DNA of 43,482 nt, from the NCBI RefSeq assembly GCF_014648575.1, contig NZ_BMRJ01000001.1:1656838-1700319 (forward strand), given 5' to 3'. The stretch comes from Agromyces mediolanus. GTDB taxonomy: Bacteria > Actinomycetota > Actinomycetes > Actinomycetales > Microbacteriaceae. Shown here piece after piece: positions 1 through 7,917 of the stretch. A model generated the notes under the pieces. The model worked only from the letters and a program-made list of their open reading frames with translations, made no database searches and was not told the origin of the DNA. A program made the translations under genes and the position numbers. The stretch's first letter is position 1; each line of letters begins with the position of its first letter.

Positions 1-999
1 CGTTCCGGCCTGCAGCTGCCCCTGCTCTCGCTCGGGCTCTGGCAGAACTTCGGCGACGACCGTCCGGCCGAACGGCAGCGCGACATCCTGCTGCGCGCCT
101 TCGACCGCGGCGTCATCCACTTCGACCTGGCGAACAACTACGGCCCGCCCTACGGCGCCTCCGAGGTGAACGTCGGGCGCGTGCTCGGCCGCGAGCTCCG
201 CGCGCACCGCGACGAGATCGTCGTGTCGACGAAAGCCGGGTGGGACATGTGGCCCGGGCCCTACGGCTCCGGTGGCAGCCGCAAGTACCTGCTGTCGAGC
301 CTCGACGCCTCGCTCGGCCGGCTCGGGCTCGACTTCGTCGACGTCTTCTACCACCACCGGCCCGACCCCGGCACCCCGCTCGAAGAGACAGCCTCGGCGC
401 TCGACGCCGTCGTGCGCGCGGGCAAGGCGCTCTACGTCGGCATCTCCTCGTACTCCGCGGCCGACGCGCGCACGATGGCGGGGCTGCTCGCCGAGCTCGG
501 TACGCCGCTCACGATCCACCAGCCGTCCTATTCGATGCTGAACCGCTGGATCGAGACCGAGGGGCTGCTCGACGCCGCCGGCGAGCTCGGCTTCGGCGTC
601 ATCGGCTTCACCGCGCTCGCGCAGGGCCTGCTCACGGGCAAGTACCTCGGCGGCGTCCCCGAGGGTTCGCGCGCCGCCTCCGACGGCTCGCTCGACCGCA
701 CCGTGCTCACCGAGGAGCTCACCGCTCACCTGCGCGCGCTCAACGAGATCGCCGCCTCGCGCGGGCAGTCGCTCGCGCAGCTCGCGCTCGCCTGGGCGCT
801 CCGCGACGAGCGGGTGACGAGCCTCGTGGTGGGCGCGTCGAGCGTCGCGCAGCTCGACGAGAACCTCGACGCGCTCGACCGGCTCGACTTCGACGAGGCC
901 GAGCTGCGCGCGATCGACGAGCACGCGGTCGATTCCGGCATCGACCTGTGGGCCGACGCCCGCGGCGGCGGGCCGGTGCCGGTGCTCAAGCCCGAGTGA
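1..999 (+). CDS. Aldo/keto reductase, YghZ-like (5' end missing)
   Basis: The reading frame is open from the first base, so the start lies before the window; about 332 residues are visible. The sequence shows an AKR barrel: FDLANNYG carries the catalytic Asp and Tyr, STKAG the Lys and FYHHRPD the His, and the C-terminal LVVGASSVAQLDENL matches the NADPH-binding end. The segments GLWQNFGD, YGPPYGASE and GSGGSRKYL are typical of the YghZ / L-glyceraldehyde-3-phosphate reductase subgroup (AKR14), which reduces small aldehydes with NADPH in the cytoplasm. The exact substrate is not readable from sequence. It converges on the next gene, with a hairpin between them. Confidence 0.93.
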   Translation, partial: RSGLQLPLLSLGLWQNFGDDRPAERQRDILLRAFDRGVIHFDLANNYGPPYGASEVNVGRVLGRELRAHRDEIVVSTKAGWDMWPGPYGSGGSRKYLLSSLDASLGRLGLDFVDVFYHHRPDPGTPLEETASALDAVVRAGKALYVGISSYSAADARTMAGLLAELGTPLTIHQPSYSMLNRWIETEGLLDAAGELGFGVIGFTALAQGLLTGKYLGGVPEGSRAASDGSLDRTVLTEELTAHLRALNEIAASRGQSLAQLALAWALRDERVTSLVVGASSVAQLDENLDALDRLDFDEAELRAIDEHAVDSGIDLWADARGGGPVPVLKPE

Positions 1000-1004
1000 G
1001 CTGA

Positions 1005-1037
1005 GCGTGCCCGGCCGGCAGCGCCGGCCGGGCACGC
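1005..1037. terminator. Hairpin between convergent genes
   Basis: A perfect 15-bp stem (GCGTGCCCGGCCGGC and its complement) closes a 3-nt loop, 5 nt after the reductase stop codon. There is no T-tract. Its position between two convergent genes suggests a bidirectional transcription terminator. Confidence 0.6.
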
Positions 1038-1054
1038 ACGCCGGCGCGCGGCGC

Positions 1055-1438
1055 TCAGGCGTTGTCGATGCGGTGCGCGAGCACCTGGCGCGCGACGAGG
1101 TCGTTCGCCACGGCGTCGCCCGTCTCGCCGAAGATCGTGGCGGTCTTCGCCGCCCCGATCGCCCCGCCGAGCAGTGCGCCGCTCGTCATGTCGCGGTGCA
1201 GCCGGGCGACGAGCAGACCCTGCGCGTCCGTCATGAAGTCGACGGCGAGGTTGATCACGAACTTCGAGCCGGCCATGGCGCCGAGCCACACGGTGCGCGC
1301 GGTGCTGCCGCGCTTCGCGAAGAAGCCGCCGGTCGGCGTCTCGGTGATCGTGAAGCCCTGCGCCTCGAGCGCGCCGCGGATCGCGGCGCGGGCGGCGGCG
1401 TGATCGCCGAGGAGGAAGTAGTCGTACGACGAGGCCAT
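1055..1438 (-). CDS. Small protein of unknown function
   Basis: 127 residues starting MASSYDYFLLGDHAAARAAI. I do not recognise the family. The first half alternates short strands and helices and contains FTITETPTGGFFAKRGS; the second half has a Gly/Ala-rich stretch (TSGALLGGAIGAAKTATIFG) and ends in a polar helix. No signal peptide or clear membrane segment is visible, so it is probably cytoplasmic. The ATG start is chosen because the protein reads cleanly from there and upstream is a spacer with a TAGAGT box (1479-1484, minus strand). It is a separate unit from hisN, 81 bp upstream. Confidence 0.75.
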   Translation of the reverse strand: MASSYDYFLLGDHAAARAAIRGALEAQGFTITETPTGGFFAKRGSTARTVWLGAMAGSKFVINLAVDFMTDAQGLLVARLHRDMTSGALLGGAIGAAKTATIFGETGDAVANDLVARQVLAHRIDNA

Positions 1439-1519
1439 CTGGTGCTCCAGTCGGGTCGGGTCGGATGGATGCCGATCGACTCTATCGGCACGCGGCCCCC
1501 GTTCGGGTGGTGGCTCGCC

Positions 1520-2320
1520 TCAGCGCAGGGCGTCGAGCACGAGCTCGTGCAGCGCGCCGTTGGTGGCGAGCGAGCTGCCGTGCTGGGGCCCGGGCTCGCC
1601 GGTGATCGAGGTGAAGCGGCCGCCGGCCTCCTCGACGATCGGGATGAGGGCGGCGAGGTCGTAGATCTTCACGTCGAACTCGCCGACGATGTCGATGACG
1701 CCCTCGGCGAGCAGCATGTACGACCAGAGGTCGCCGTAGGCGCGGTCGCGCCACACCCGCTCCGAGAGCGCCAGGAGGCGGTCCAGATAGCCGGCGTCGC
1801 GCCACTGGGCGAGGCTCTGGAAGCTCAGCGAGGCATCCGCCAGTCCCGAGACCGCGGAGACCGCGAGACGACGCGGCTCAGGGCGCACGCCCGACTCGTC
1901 GGGCAGCTCGCGCGTCCAGGCGCCCTCGCCGGTGGAGGCCCACCAGCGGCGGCCCATCGCGGGTGCCGAGACGACCCCGACGACGGGGACGCCGTCGACG
2001 GCGAGCGCGATGAGCGTGCCCCACACCGGCACCCCGCGCAGGAAGTTGGCGGTGCCGTCGATCGGGTCGATGATCCACTGCCGGCTCGTGCTGCCCTCGG
2101 TGCCGAACTCCTCGCCGATGATGCCGTCGTCGGGTCGCGCGGCAGCCAGTCGCTCGCGGATGGCGCGCTCGACCGCGAGGTCGGCCTCGGTCACCGGCGT
2201 GCGGTCGGGCTTCGTCTGCACGTCGAGGTCGACGGCGCGGAATCGGGAGAGCGAGATCGCGTCGGCGAGATCGGCGAGTTCGAGGGCGAGCGCGAGGTCG
2301 TCGGCGAAGGAATCGGTCAC
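1520..2320 (-). CDS. hisN: Histidinol-phosphatase, inositol monophosphatase family
   Basis: 266 residues with a GTG start. The inositol-monophosphatase fold is marked by the metal-binding GEEFG (Glu70/Glu71) and WIIDPIDGTANFLRG (Asp85, Asp88), and near the C terminus by IYDLAALIPIVEEAGG, where the Asp binds the third metal. The DPIDGTANFLRGVPVW pattern and the length fit the HisN group of actinobacteria, which hydrolyses L-histidinol phosphate, the penultimate step of histidine synthesis. A general inositol monophosphatase is the main alternative. The frame is open a further 50 codons upstream, but the region has no family similarity, and a TACGCT box lies 6 nt before the GTG, which fits a leaderless transcript. 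Confidence 0.85.
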   Translation of the reverse strand: MTDSFADDLALALELADLADAISLSRFRAVDLDVQTKPDRTPVTEADLAVERAIRERLAAARPDDGIIGEEFGTEGSTSRQWIIDPIDGTANFLRGVPVWGTLIALAVDGVPVVGVVSAPAMGRRWWASTGEGAWTRELPDESGVRPEPRRLAVSAVSGLADASLSFQSLAQWRDAGYLDRLLALSERVWRDRAYGDLWSYMLLAEGVIDIVGEFDVKIYDLAALIPIVEEAGGRFTSITGEPGPQHGSSLATNGALHELVLDALR

Positions 2321-2326
2321 GGCTTC

Positions 2327-2332
2327 AGCGTA
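2327..2332 (-). promoter_or_regulatory. -10 box of hisN (leaderless)
   Basis: On the minus strand TACGCT is followed by 6 nt and then the GTG start codon. Transcription would begin at or next to the start codon, so no ribosome binding site is expected. Confidence 0.5.
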
Positions 2333-2409
2333 TCGGCCGGGAGTGAACGGCGAGGTTCCGGGCCGGCATCCGGGCGACGCGCCCGGGGTGCGGACGGCCC
2401 CGCGCTCGA

Positions 2410-2439
2410 TTGGCGCGAAGGTGGCGGAGCTGATAGCGT
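2410..2439 (+). promoter_or_regulatory. Promoter of tRNA-Lys
   Basis: TTGGCG (2410-2415), an 18-bp spacer and TAGCGT (2434-2439). The first base of the mature tRNA follows 35 nt after the -10 box, leaving a short 5' leader for RNase P. Confidence 0.55.
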
Positions 2440-2473
2440 GGTCTCTCGGTTCGGTTCGCAAGATCCGCACTTC

Positions 2474-2549
2474 GCACCTCTAGCTCAATCGGCAGAGCAA
2501 CTGACTCTTAATCAGTGGGTTCAGGGTTCAAGTCCCTGGGGGTGCACCA
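2474..2549 (+). tRNA. tRNA-Lys (anticodon CTT)
   Basis: A 76-nt cloverleaf with encoded CCA (2547-2549). The acceptor GCACCTC pairs with GGGGTGC with one G-T pair. The anticodon stem is ACTGA/TCAGT around the loop CTCTTAA, giving anticodon CTT, which reads AAG. The T-arm contains GGTTCAAGTCC. It stands alone with its own promoter and terminator. Confidence 0.98.
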
Positions 2550-2552
2550 GAG

Positions 2553-2583
2553 CGAAGGCCCCGGCAGCATGCCGGGGCCTTCG
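2553..2583 (+). terminator. Rho-independent terminator of tRNA-Lys
   Basis: A perfect 13-bp stem (CGAAGGCCCCGGC and its complement) with loop AGCAT begins 3 nt after the CCA end and is followed by the T-rich stretch TCGTTTC. Confidence 0.85.
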
Positions 2584-2629
2584 TCGTTTCTCGGCGCACG
2601 AGCGCTGGCGGCGCCTCGGACCCGCTCGC

Positions 2630-3673
2630 TCAGCCGCGCTCCCGCTCGACGGCCTCGCGCGCGGACTGCACCTCCGCGACCGCGGCCATCGCCCGGCGCT
2701 CGGCGCGCTGCAGGCGGCGCACGGCGATCGTGGGGCTGCCGTACCGCGCCGCGACCCGGTCGTGCTCCTCGTCGACGCCGGTGACGATGTACGCACCGGC
2801 GATGAGCACGACCTGGCTCGAGAGGTTCAGCCAGAGCAGCAGCGCGATGATCGAGGCGAACGAGGCCAGCAGCGGGTTCGATGACGCCCCGCCGATGAAC
2901 AGCCCCGAGAGCACCTGCAGCACGGTGAGCCCGACGCCGCCGAGCAGCGCCCCGGTCCAGAGCGAACGGCGACGCGGCCGGAGCCCGGACAGCAGGCGGA
3001 ACAGCGCGGCGACGGCCACCGTGTCGATCGCGAGCACCACGAGGATCGAGAGGGCCTGCACGCCGAAGTCGGCGAGGCCGGAGCGCGCGGGGACGCCGAG
3101 CCAGTCGAGCACGGAGCCGATCGCGGCGGTGCCGGCCATCGTGACGACGGCGCCCGCCCCGAGCGCGACGCCGAAGCCGACGGCGATCGCGAGGTTCCGC
3201 AGCACGGCCCAGACGACGAAGGTCTGATCCGGCGCCTGGTCCGCGAGTTCGCGGAAGGCGATGGCGAGCGAGCCGACCGCGCCGATCGCGGTGCCCACCA
3301 GCCCCACGAGGCCGACGACGCCCGCGACGCTGAACGCGACGGGCTGCACGAGCGAGCCGGGGTCGATCGCGCCGCCCTCGCCGACGAGGCCCGGGATGGT
3401 CCGGCCGACGGCGTCGACGAGCGCCTGCATGGCCTCGTCGTCGCGGGAGAGCCAGATGCCGGCCACCGAGAAGCCCAGCAGCACACCTGCGAACACCGAG
3501 AAGAGCGCCCGGTAGGTGACGCTGTCGGCGAGCATCGGGCCGTGGTGCTCCTGGTACAACAGGAATGCCCGCACGGGCTTCCGTTCGAGCACCCAGGCGA
3601 CGAGGCGCTTCAGCCAGCCCGCCTTCGAGGGCGTCGTGGTGGCGGGAGTCGTCTCTCGTTCGGCGGCGCTCAT
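2630..3673 (-). CDS. YihY/BrkB family inner-membrane protein
   Basis: 347 residues. After a polar N terminus, the segment AFLLYQEHHGPMLADSVTYRALFSVFAGVLL is the typical start of the YihY/BrkB family, followed by about six hydrophobic segments and a charged, cytoplasmic C-terminal helix rich in Arg and Glu. The family was once called ribonuclease BN by mistake; its members are integral membrane proteins of unsettled role, possibly transport. The start codon lies 6 nt after a TAGCCT box that overlaps the stop codon of the SRPBCC gene upstream, so it probably has its own leaderless transcript. Confidence 0.9.
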   Translation of the reverse strand: MSAAERETTPATTTPSKAGWLKRLVAWVLERKPVRAFLLYQEHHGPMLADSVTYRALFSVFAGVLLGFSVAGIWLSRDDEAMQALVDAVGRTIPGLVGEGGAIDPGSLVQPVAFSVAGVVGLVGLVGTAIGAVGSLAIAFRELADQAPDQTFVVWAVLRNLAIAVGFGVALGAGAVVTMAGTAAIGSVLDWLGVPARSGLADFGVQALSILVVLAIDTVAVAALFRLLSGLRPRRRSLWTGALLGGVGLTVLQVLSGLFIGGASSNPLLASFASIIALLLWLNLSSQVVLIAGAYIVTGVDEEHDRVAARYGSPTIAVRRLQRAERRAMAAVAEVQSAREAVERERG

Positions 3674-3679
3674 AGGGTC

Positions 3680-3685
3680 AGGCTA
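3680..3685 (-). promoter_or_regulatory. -10 box of the YihY gene (leaderless)
   Basis: TAGCCT on the minus strand, 6 nt before the ATG at 3673. Its first three bases are also the TAG stop codon of the upstream SRPBCC gene. Confidence 0.5.
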
Positions 3686-4153
3686 GCCAGCGGCCGGAAT
3701 CCTCGCCGGAGGGTTGACGGCGGCCGCACGTCCCTCCGACAGGAACGCCAGGCGGCGCAGCGATTCCCGGTTCCGCAGCCGCAGCATCGGCTCGCGCAGG
3801 CCGCGCGGGAGCCAGCGCGCGGGTCCCGCCGTCGGCTCCTCCTGCAGGCGGACGAGGCATCCGGCCCCGCTCGCCCGCACCTCGATGCAGACCCGGGCCT
3901 CCCCGAGCGGCCAGCCTTTGGCCAGGACGGTCAGCGACGTCGCGGTGCGCGCGACGCTCACCGTGCGGTCGTCGAGCAGCAGCGGCCAGGCGCCGACCGA
4001 GTGGTGCAGCTCCGCTCCCGGCTCGGGCCAGTGCCGGTCGACCTGCCGCATCCGCGACGCCCCGACGACCCAGGCGGGGTACAGCCAGCCGTCGGCGAGC
4101 ACGGCGAGCACGGCGTCCGCGGGGCACTGCATTCGGCGTACGTTCTGCGACAT
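3683..4153 (-). CDS. SRPBCC-fold protein (polyketide cyclase/dehydrase-like)
   Basis: 156 residues starting MSQNVRRMQCPADAVLAVLADG. The layout, with an N-terminal strand, the helix PADAVLAVLADGWLYPAWVVGASRMRQVD, a run of strands (ELHHSVGAWPLLLDDRTVSV, VCIEVRASGAGCLVRLQEEP) and a long C-terminal helix with RNRESLRRLAFL, is that of START/SRPBCC proteins that bind a hydrophobic ligand in a helix-grip pocket. No catalytic residues can be named and the ligand is unknown. The chosen ATG lies in a 12-bp palindrome, CATGACGTCATG (4151-4162). The YihY gene begins 9 bp after its stop. Confidence 0.8.
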   Translation of the reverse strand: MSQNVRRMQCPADAVLAVLADGWLYPAWVVGASRMRQVDRHWPEPGAELHHSVGAWPLLLDDRTVSVARTATSLTVLAKGWPLGEARVCIEVRASGAGCLVRLQEEPTAGPARWLPRGLREPMLRLRNRESLRRLAFLSEGRAAAVNPPARIPAAG

Positions 4154-4215
4154 GACGTCATGGTGACCGACGGCGCGCACTGCGGTCAGGGGCTTGACGT
4201 GGTGCCCGGTTCGGC

Positions 4216-4809
4216 TCAGTCGTCGAGACCGCGGGCGACGAGCGCCTCGCCGAGGTGGTCGGCGGTGCGCAGCGCGCGCACGATCACGGGCACGGCGACG
4301 GCGCGGATCGAGCCCTCCGCGCCGCGCGCCCGGCGGGCGTCGAGCACCTCCGCGACGATCTCGCCGAGGAGGGGGATGGCGCGGATCGCGAGGGCGAGGG
4401 CGAGCCCCACTCGGTCGGCGTCGATCCAGCGGCGGAACGGCCGCAGCAGCGTCTGCGCCGCGTCGAGGGTCTCGGTCACCGGCGTCGTGAGCGAGTACAC
4501 CCCGGCCAGAACGACCGCGAGCAGCAGCCGCAGGGCGACGGTGACGGCGAGCTCCCAGCCGGCGAGGAGCAGCTGGACCGGCACGGCGATCGCCAGCAGC
4601 CAGAGCAGCGGCACGAGCTGGCGCCAGAGCAGGCGGAACGGCACTCGGGCGAGCGCGGCGATGCCCGCGACCAGCACGCACGCGCCCCCGAGTACGAGCA
4701 CCGAGTGCTGCAGCGCGATGGCCGTCACGAGCGCCGCGAGCAGGCCGAGCTTCAGGAGCGCCGGCGCGCGGTGCACCAGCGAGTCGCCCGGGTGGAAGAC
4801 GCCGATCAC
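4216..4809 (-). CDS. bioN: Biotin ECF transporter transmembrane subunit BioN (EcfT)
   Basis: 197 residues starting with GTG, overlapping the bioM stop by 4 bp (GTGA). The N terminus has HPGDSLVHRAPALLKLG, typical of EcfT proteins, followed by about five hydrophobic segments. The two coupling-helix motifs that contact the ATPases are seen as LDARRARG (about residues 158-165) and ALVARGLDD at the C terminus. It is the scaffold that transmits ATP hydrolysis by BioM to the substrate-binding subunit BioY for biotin uptake. It is the last gene of the five-gene minus-strand operon. Confidence 0.92.
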   Translation of the reverse strand: MIGVFHPGDSLVHRAPALLKLGLLAALVTAIALQHSVLVLGGACVLVAGIAALARVPFRLLWRQLVPLLWLLAIAVPVQLLLAGWELAVTVALRLLLAVVLAGVYSLTTPVTETLDAAQTLLRPFRRWIDADRVGLALALAIRAIPLLGEIVAEVLDARRARGAEGSIRAVAVPVIVRALRTADHLGEALVARGLDD

Positions 4810-5543
4810 GGGCGGCTCCGCTCCTCGGCGGCGTCCTGCGCATCGTCGTCGGCGTCGTCGTCCCCGGCGTCGATATCGCGGTACCGGGGGAGGGCCACCG
4901 CGGGCACGTCGTCGCAGACGACACGTCCGCGCTCCATCACGATGACCCGGTCGAAGTCGTCGAGGAGCTCGAGCTGGTGGCTCACGACGACGAGCTGCTC
5001 GTCGAGGCCGGCGAGATGGCGCGCGACGCGGCGCGCGTTCCTGGCGTCGAGGAGCGTCGTGGGCTCGTCGGCGACGAGAATCGCGGGATGCCCCACGAGC
5101 ACGCTCGCGAGTGCCAGCAGCTGCTTCTGTCCGCCGGACAGCCGGTGCGCCGGCCGCTCGGCGAGCTCGGTCAGCCCGAAGCGGGCGAGCGCGGCATCCA
5201 CCCGCTCGTTCGCCTCCGCCGGGGCGAGCCGGTGCCGGCGCAGGGTGAAGGCGACGTCCTCCCGCACGGTCGGCATGACGATCTGAGTGTCGGCATTGGT
5301 GAACACGAAGCCGACGCGGCGGCGCACCTCGCGGCCCTGCTTCGCCACGTCGAGCCCGTCGACGAGCACCCGCCCGGCGTCGGGCTCGACGAGGCCGTTG
5401 ATCATCCGTGCCAGCGTGGACTTGCCGGAGCCGTTGGCGCCGACGATGCCGATCCGGTGCTCGACGAGCTCGAGGGAGACGTCGTCGACGACCCGCCGTC
5501 CGTCGAAACTGCGGCTCACCCGCTCGAACACGATCGCGCTCAT
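4806..5543 (-). CDS. bioM: Biotin ECF transporter ATPase BioM (EcfA)
   Basis: 245 residues. Walker A is GANGSGKST (residues 35-43), the Q-loop Gln is at 87 (NADTQIVMP, the usual ECF form), the signature LSGGQ at 135-139, Walker B ILVADEP with Asp159-Glu160, and the H-loop His at 189 (VVSHQ). It powers biotin import together with BioN and BioY. Only one ATPase is present, as in BioMNY systems where BioM acts as a homodimer. The C-terminal tail after residue 220 is strongly acidic (GDDDADDDAQDAAEE), a lineage-specific extension. The start ATG overlaps the thiolase stop by 4 bp; an in-frame upstream ATG would run 55 bp into the thiolase gene. Confidence 0.94.
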   Translation of the reverse strand: MSAIVFERVSRSFDGRRVVDDVSLELVEHRIGIVGANGSGKSTLARMINGLVEPDAGRVLVDGLDVAKQGREVRRRVGFVFTNADTQIVMPTVREDVAFTLRRHRLAPAEANERVDAALARFGLTELAERPAHRLSGGQKQLLALASVLVGHPAILVADEPTTLLDARNARRVARHLAGLDEQLVVVSHQLELLDDFDRVIVMERGRVVCDDVPAVALPRYRDIDAGDDDADDDAQDAAEERSRP

Positions 5544-6664
5544 GCGGCCCGCTCCACGATCATCGCCACGCCCTGGCCGCCGCCGATGGAGCACGCCGCG
5601 AGGGCGGGCCGATCGTCGTCGTCGGCGAGCAGACGGGCGGCGAGACGCACGACGAGCACGGCTCCGGAGGCGCCCCAGGGGTGCCCGAGCGCGATCGCGC
5701 CGCCGTCCGCGCTGATCGCCTCCTCGTCGAGCCCGAGCTCGTCGCTCACGGCCAGCAGTTGCGCGGCGAAGGCCTCGGTGATCTCGACAGCGCCGAGGGC
5801 ACGCGGTGCGACTCCGGCGCGGTCGAGCGCGATCCGAGCGGCGCGGGCCGCGCCGAGACCGGGCAGCGCCGGATCGGATGCCGCGACCGCCGCCGCACGC
5901 ACGCGAAACGCGGGCAGGCCGAGCTCACGGGCGATCTCGGGCGTCGTCACCGCCATCGCGGCCGCGCCGTCGGAGAAGCCGCAGGAGTTGCCCGCCGTCA
6001 CGCTGCCCTGCCCGTCCGGAGCGAAGGCGGGGGCGAAGCGTGCGAGCACCGGCGCCGTCAGGCGGGCGTTCGGTCGTTCGTCGGCGGCGACCTCATCGAC
6101 GGGCACGAGCTCCGCGTCGAAACGGCCCGCCGCGCGCGCCGCAACGGCCCGGGCGTGCGAACGCGCGGCCCAGGCATCCTGGCGTTCGCGCTCGATGCCG
6201 CGCAGCCGGGCCACGGCCTCGGCGGCCGGACCCATGTCGGGGTCGGGGAATCCGGCGGGCGCGAACGGTGCCCGGGTGTACGGCGTGCCGTCGGGCCAGC
6301 TGCGCTGCGGCGCGGTCGAGGCGGACTCGGCGCCGCCCGCGAGGACGAGCCGGGCGTCGCCCGCGCGGACGCGAGAAGCGGCCTGCAGCACGGCGTCGAG
6401 GCCCGAGCCGCACTGGCGATCGACGGTCACGCCGGGCACCTCGTGGCCGAGGCCGGCGCGGAGCGCGGCGATCCGGGCGAGGTCGCCGCCCGGGCCCATG
6501 CAGTTGCCGAGGATGACGTCGTCGATCGCCCGGCCGGACGGCGCGACGAGGCGGGCCGTCTCGGCGAGCACGGCCGCGGCCAGTTCGTCGACCGTGCGCG
6601 TGGCGAGGCTGCGGGCGGCCGTGCCGATCGGGGTGCGTCGAGCGGCCACGATGACGGCGTTCAT
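5540..6664 (-). CDS. Thiolase (acetyl-CoA C-acetyltransferase family) in biotin operon
   Basis: 374 residues, full length for a thiolase. The catalytic residues are all present: nucleophile Cys85 in VDRQCGSGLDA, His328 in GHPWGASG, Cys358 in ACSIGGGQG, and the oxyanion segment GNSCGFSDGAAAM. It would condense or cleave acyl-CoA thioesters in the cytoplasm. It overlaps the ligase gene upstream and bioM downstream by 4 bp each, so it is translationally coupled to biotin transport genes. The nearest parallel I know is the Bacillus subtilis yhfUTS operon (BioY paralogue, acyl-CoA ligase, thiolase), also linked to biotin control. A role in biotin precursor (pimeloyl) or acyl chain metabolism is an inference. 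Confidence 0.9.
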   Translation of the reverse strand: MNAVIVAARRTPIGTAARSLATRTVDELAAAVLAETARLVAPSGRAIDDVILGNCMGPGGDLARIAALRAGLGHEVPGVTVDRQCGSGLDAVLQAASRVRAGDARLVLAGGAESASTAPQRSWPDGTPYTRAPFAPAGFPDPDMGPAAEAVARLRGIERERQDAWAARSHARAVAARAAGRFDAELVPVDEVAADERPNARLTAPVLARFAPAFAPDGQGSVTAGNSCGFSDGAAAMAVTTPEIARELGLPAFRVRAAAVAASDPALPGLGAARAARIALDRAGVAPRALGAVEITEAFAAQLLAVSDELGLDEEAISADGGAIALGHPWGASGAVLVVRLAARLLADDDDRPALAACSIGGGQGVAMIVERAA

Positions 6665-7917
6665 GCCCCGACCTCCGCCTCGTGCGCCGCGACGGAGGAC
6701 ACGATGTGCGGGTACCGGCCCGCGGCGAGCTCGCTCGCGACGGCGCCGCGGGCGGGCTTGCCCGAGGGGGTCGTCGGGAGGGCCTCGGCGCGATGCCAGC
6801 GCCTGGGCCGCCACGCGGCCGGCAGCGCTTCGGCCGCGGCGAGTGCGAGCCTGGGCTCGGCCGGGGTCGCGAGCTCGACGACCGCGACCAGGCGTTGCCC
6901 GAGGAGTTCGTCGGGCTCGCCGAGGACGATCGCGGCGGCGATGCCGGGCAGTTCGCCGAGACGGCGCTCGACGTCCTCGGCCAGCACGGTCTCGCCGGCG
7001 ACCGTAATCGCGGCGTCACCGCGGCCGAGGATGCGGAACCGCGGCTCACCGGATCCGCCACGGCGCTCCGCGTCGGACTCGACCGGCTCGGCGAGATCGC
7101 CGACCGTGGCGAAGCCGTGGGCGTCCCGGCGGAGCATCCCGCCGCCGACGACACCGAGCGCGAGGTAGGGCGAGCGCGCCCAGAGCTCGGAGCCGACGGC
7201 GCTCGGGCGCAGCTCGATCTCGACGCCGGGGAAGGGGCGCAGGCCGTCGCCCTCGCCGATGGCGACGAAGGAGAGCTCGGCGGCGCCGTAGTACTCGACG
7301 AGCCGCACTCCGCGTGCGGCGGCACGGGCTCGCAGCCGGTCGTGCAGGGCGGCCCCGGCGACGACCGCGGTGCGCGGAGCAGCGGGTCCGTCGAGGAGGC
7401 GGGCGAGCCGGGTCGGCGTCGCATGCACGATCGCGCCGCGGTCCGGCTCGTCGCTCGCGGTCGCGCCGAGCTGCAGGGCGTGCAGCGCGGCGTAGAGGTG
7501 CATCGAGACGTGCAGCGGGCCGGAGATGCGCACGACGCTGTCGGGGCCCGCTCCGGTCGCCTCGGCGAGCGGGGCCGAGGACGCGAGCCACGACGCGCTG
7601 CTGCGGGCGACGATCCTCGGCCGGCCGCTCGGCGCGCTCGAACCGGAGGTGGTCAGGGCGAGCTCGGTTCCCACGGGGAGCGGTTCGGCGGGCACGGCGT
7701 CCGCGCCGACGAGCACCGGGCGGCCCCGCTCGAGGCCCGCGACCACGGCCACGAGCGTCTCGACGGGATGCGCCTCCGGTCGGACGACGATGGCCCCGCC
7801 GTCATCCGGCAGTTCGAAGGCGGCGACGGCTCGACCGAGCGCGCGGTAGTCGAGCGTCCGCCCGCCGAGGGCGAGTGCCGGACGCCCGCCCGCTCCGCCG
7901 AGCCAGCCGCCGCTCAC
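6661..7917 (-). CDS. AMP-dependent acyl-CoA synthetase/ligase, short, in biotin operon
   Basis: 418 residues from a GTG that overlaps the bioY stop (GTGA). The adenylate-forming motifs are visible: ALTTSGSSAPSGRPR (phosphate loop, with Arg where Lys is usual), EYYGAAELSF (YGxTE-like), GDLAEP, the hinge region RILGRGDAAITVAGETV, and TPSGKPARG with the catalytic C-terminal Lys. It is shorter than typical 500-550-residue ligases because the N-terminal subdomain is reduced, as in MenE-like enzymes. It should activate a carboxylic acid to its CoA ester, presumably feeding the downstream thiolase. The substrate is unknown; menaquinone MenE is an alternative by similarity but not by context. The frame continues 98 codons upstream inside bioY, which is not used. 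Confidence 0.87.
   Translation of the reverse strand: MSGGWLGGAGGRPALALGGRTLDYRALGRAVAAFELPDDGGAIVVRPEAHPVETLVAVVAGLERGRPVLVGADAVPAEPLPVGTELALTTSGSSAPSGRPRIVARSSASWLASSAPLAEATGAGPDSVVRISGPLHVSMHLYAALHALQLGATASDEPDRGAIVHATPTRLARLLDGPAAPRTAVVAGAALHDRLRARAAARGVRLVEYYGAAELSFVAIGEGDGLRPFPGVEIELRPSAVGSELWARSPYLALGVVGGGMLRRDAHGFATVGDLAEPVESDAERRGGSGEPRFRILGRGDAAITVAGETVLAEDVERRLGELPGIAAAIVLGEPDELLGQRLVAVVELATPAEPRLALAAAEALPAAWRPRRWHRAEALPTTPSGKPARGAVASELAAGRYPHIVSSVAAHEAEVGA

Noticed and set aside
2321..2470. N-terminal extension of HisN by 50 residues
   Set aside because: The extra segment is Pro/Arg/Gly-rich, covers the tRNA-Lys promoter, and a -10 box lies 6 nt before the shorter GTG start.
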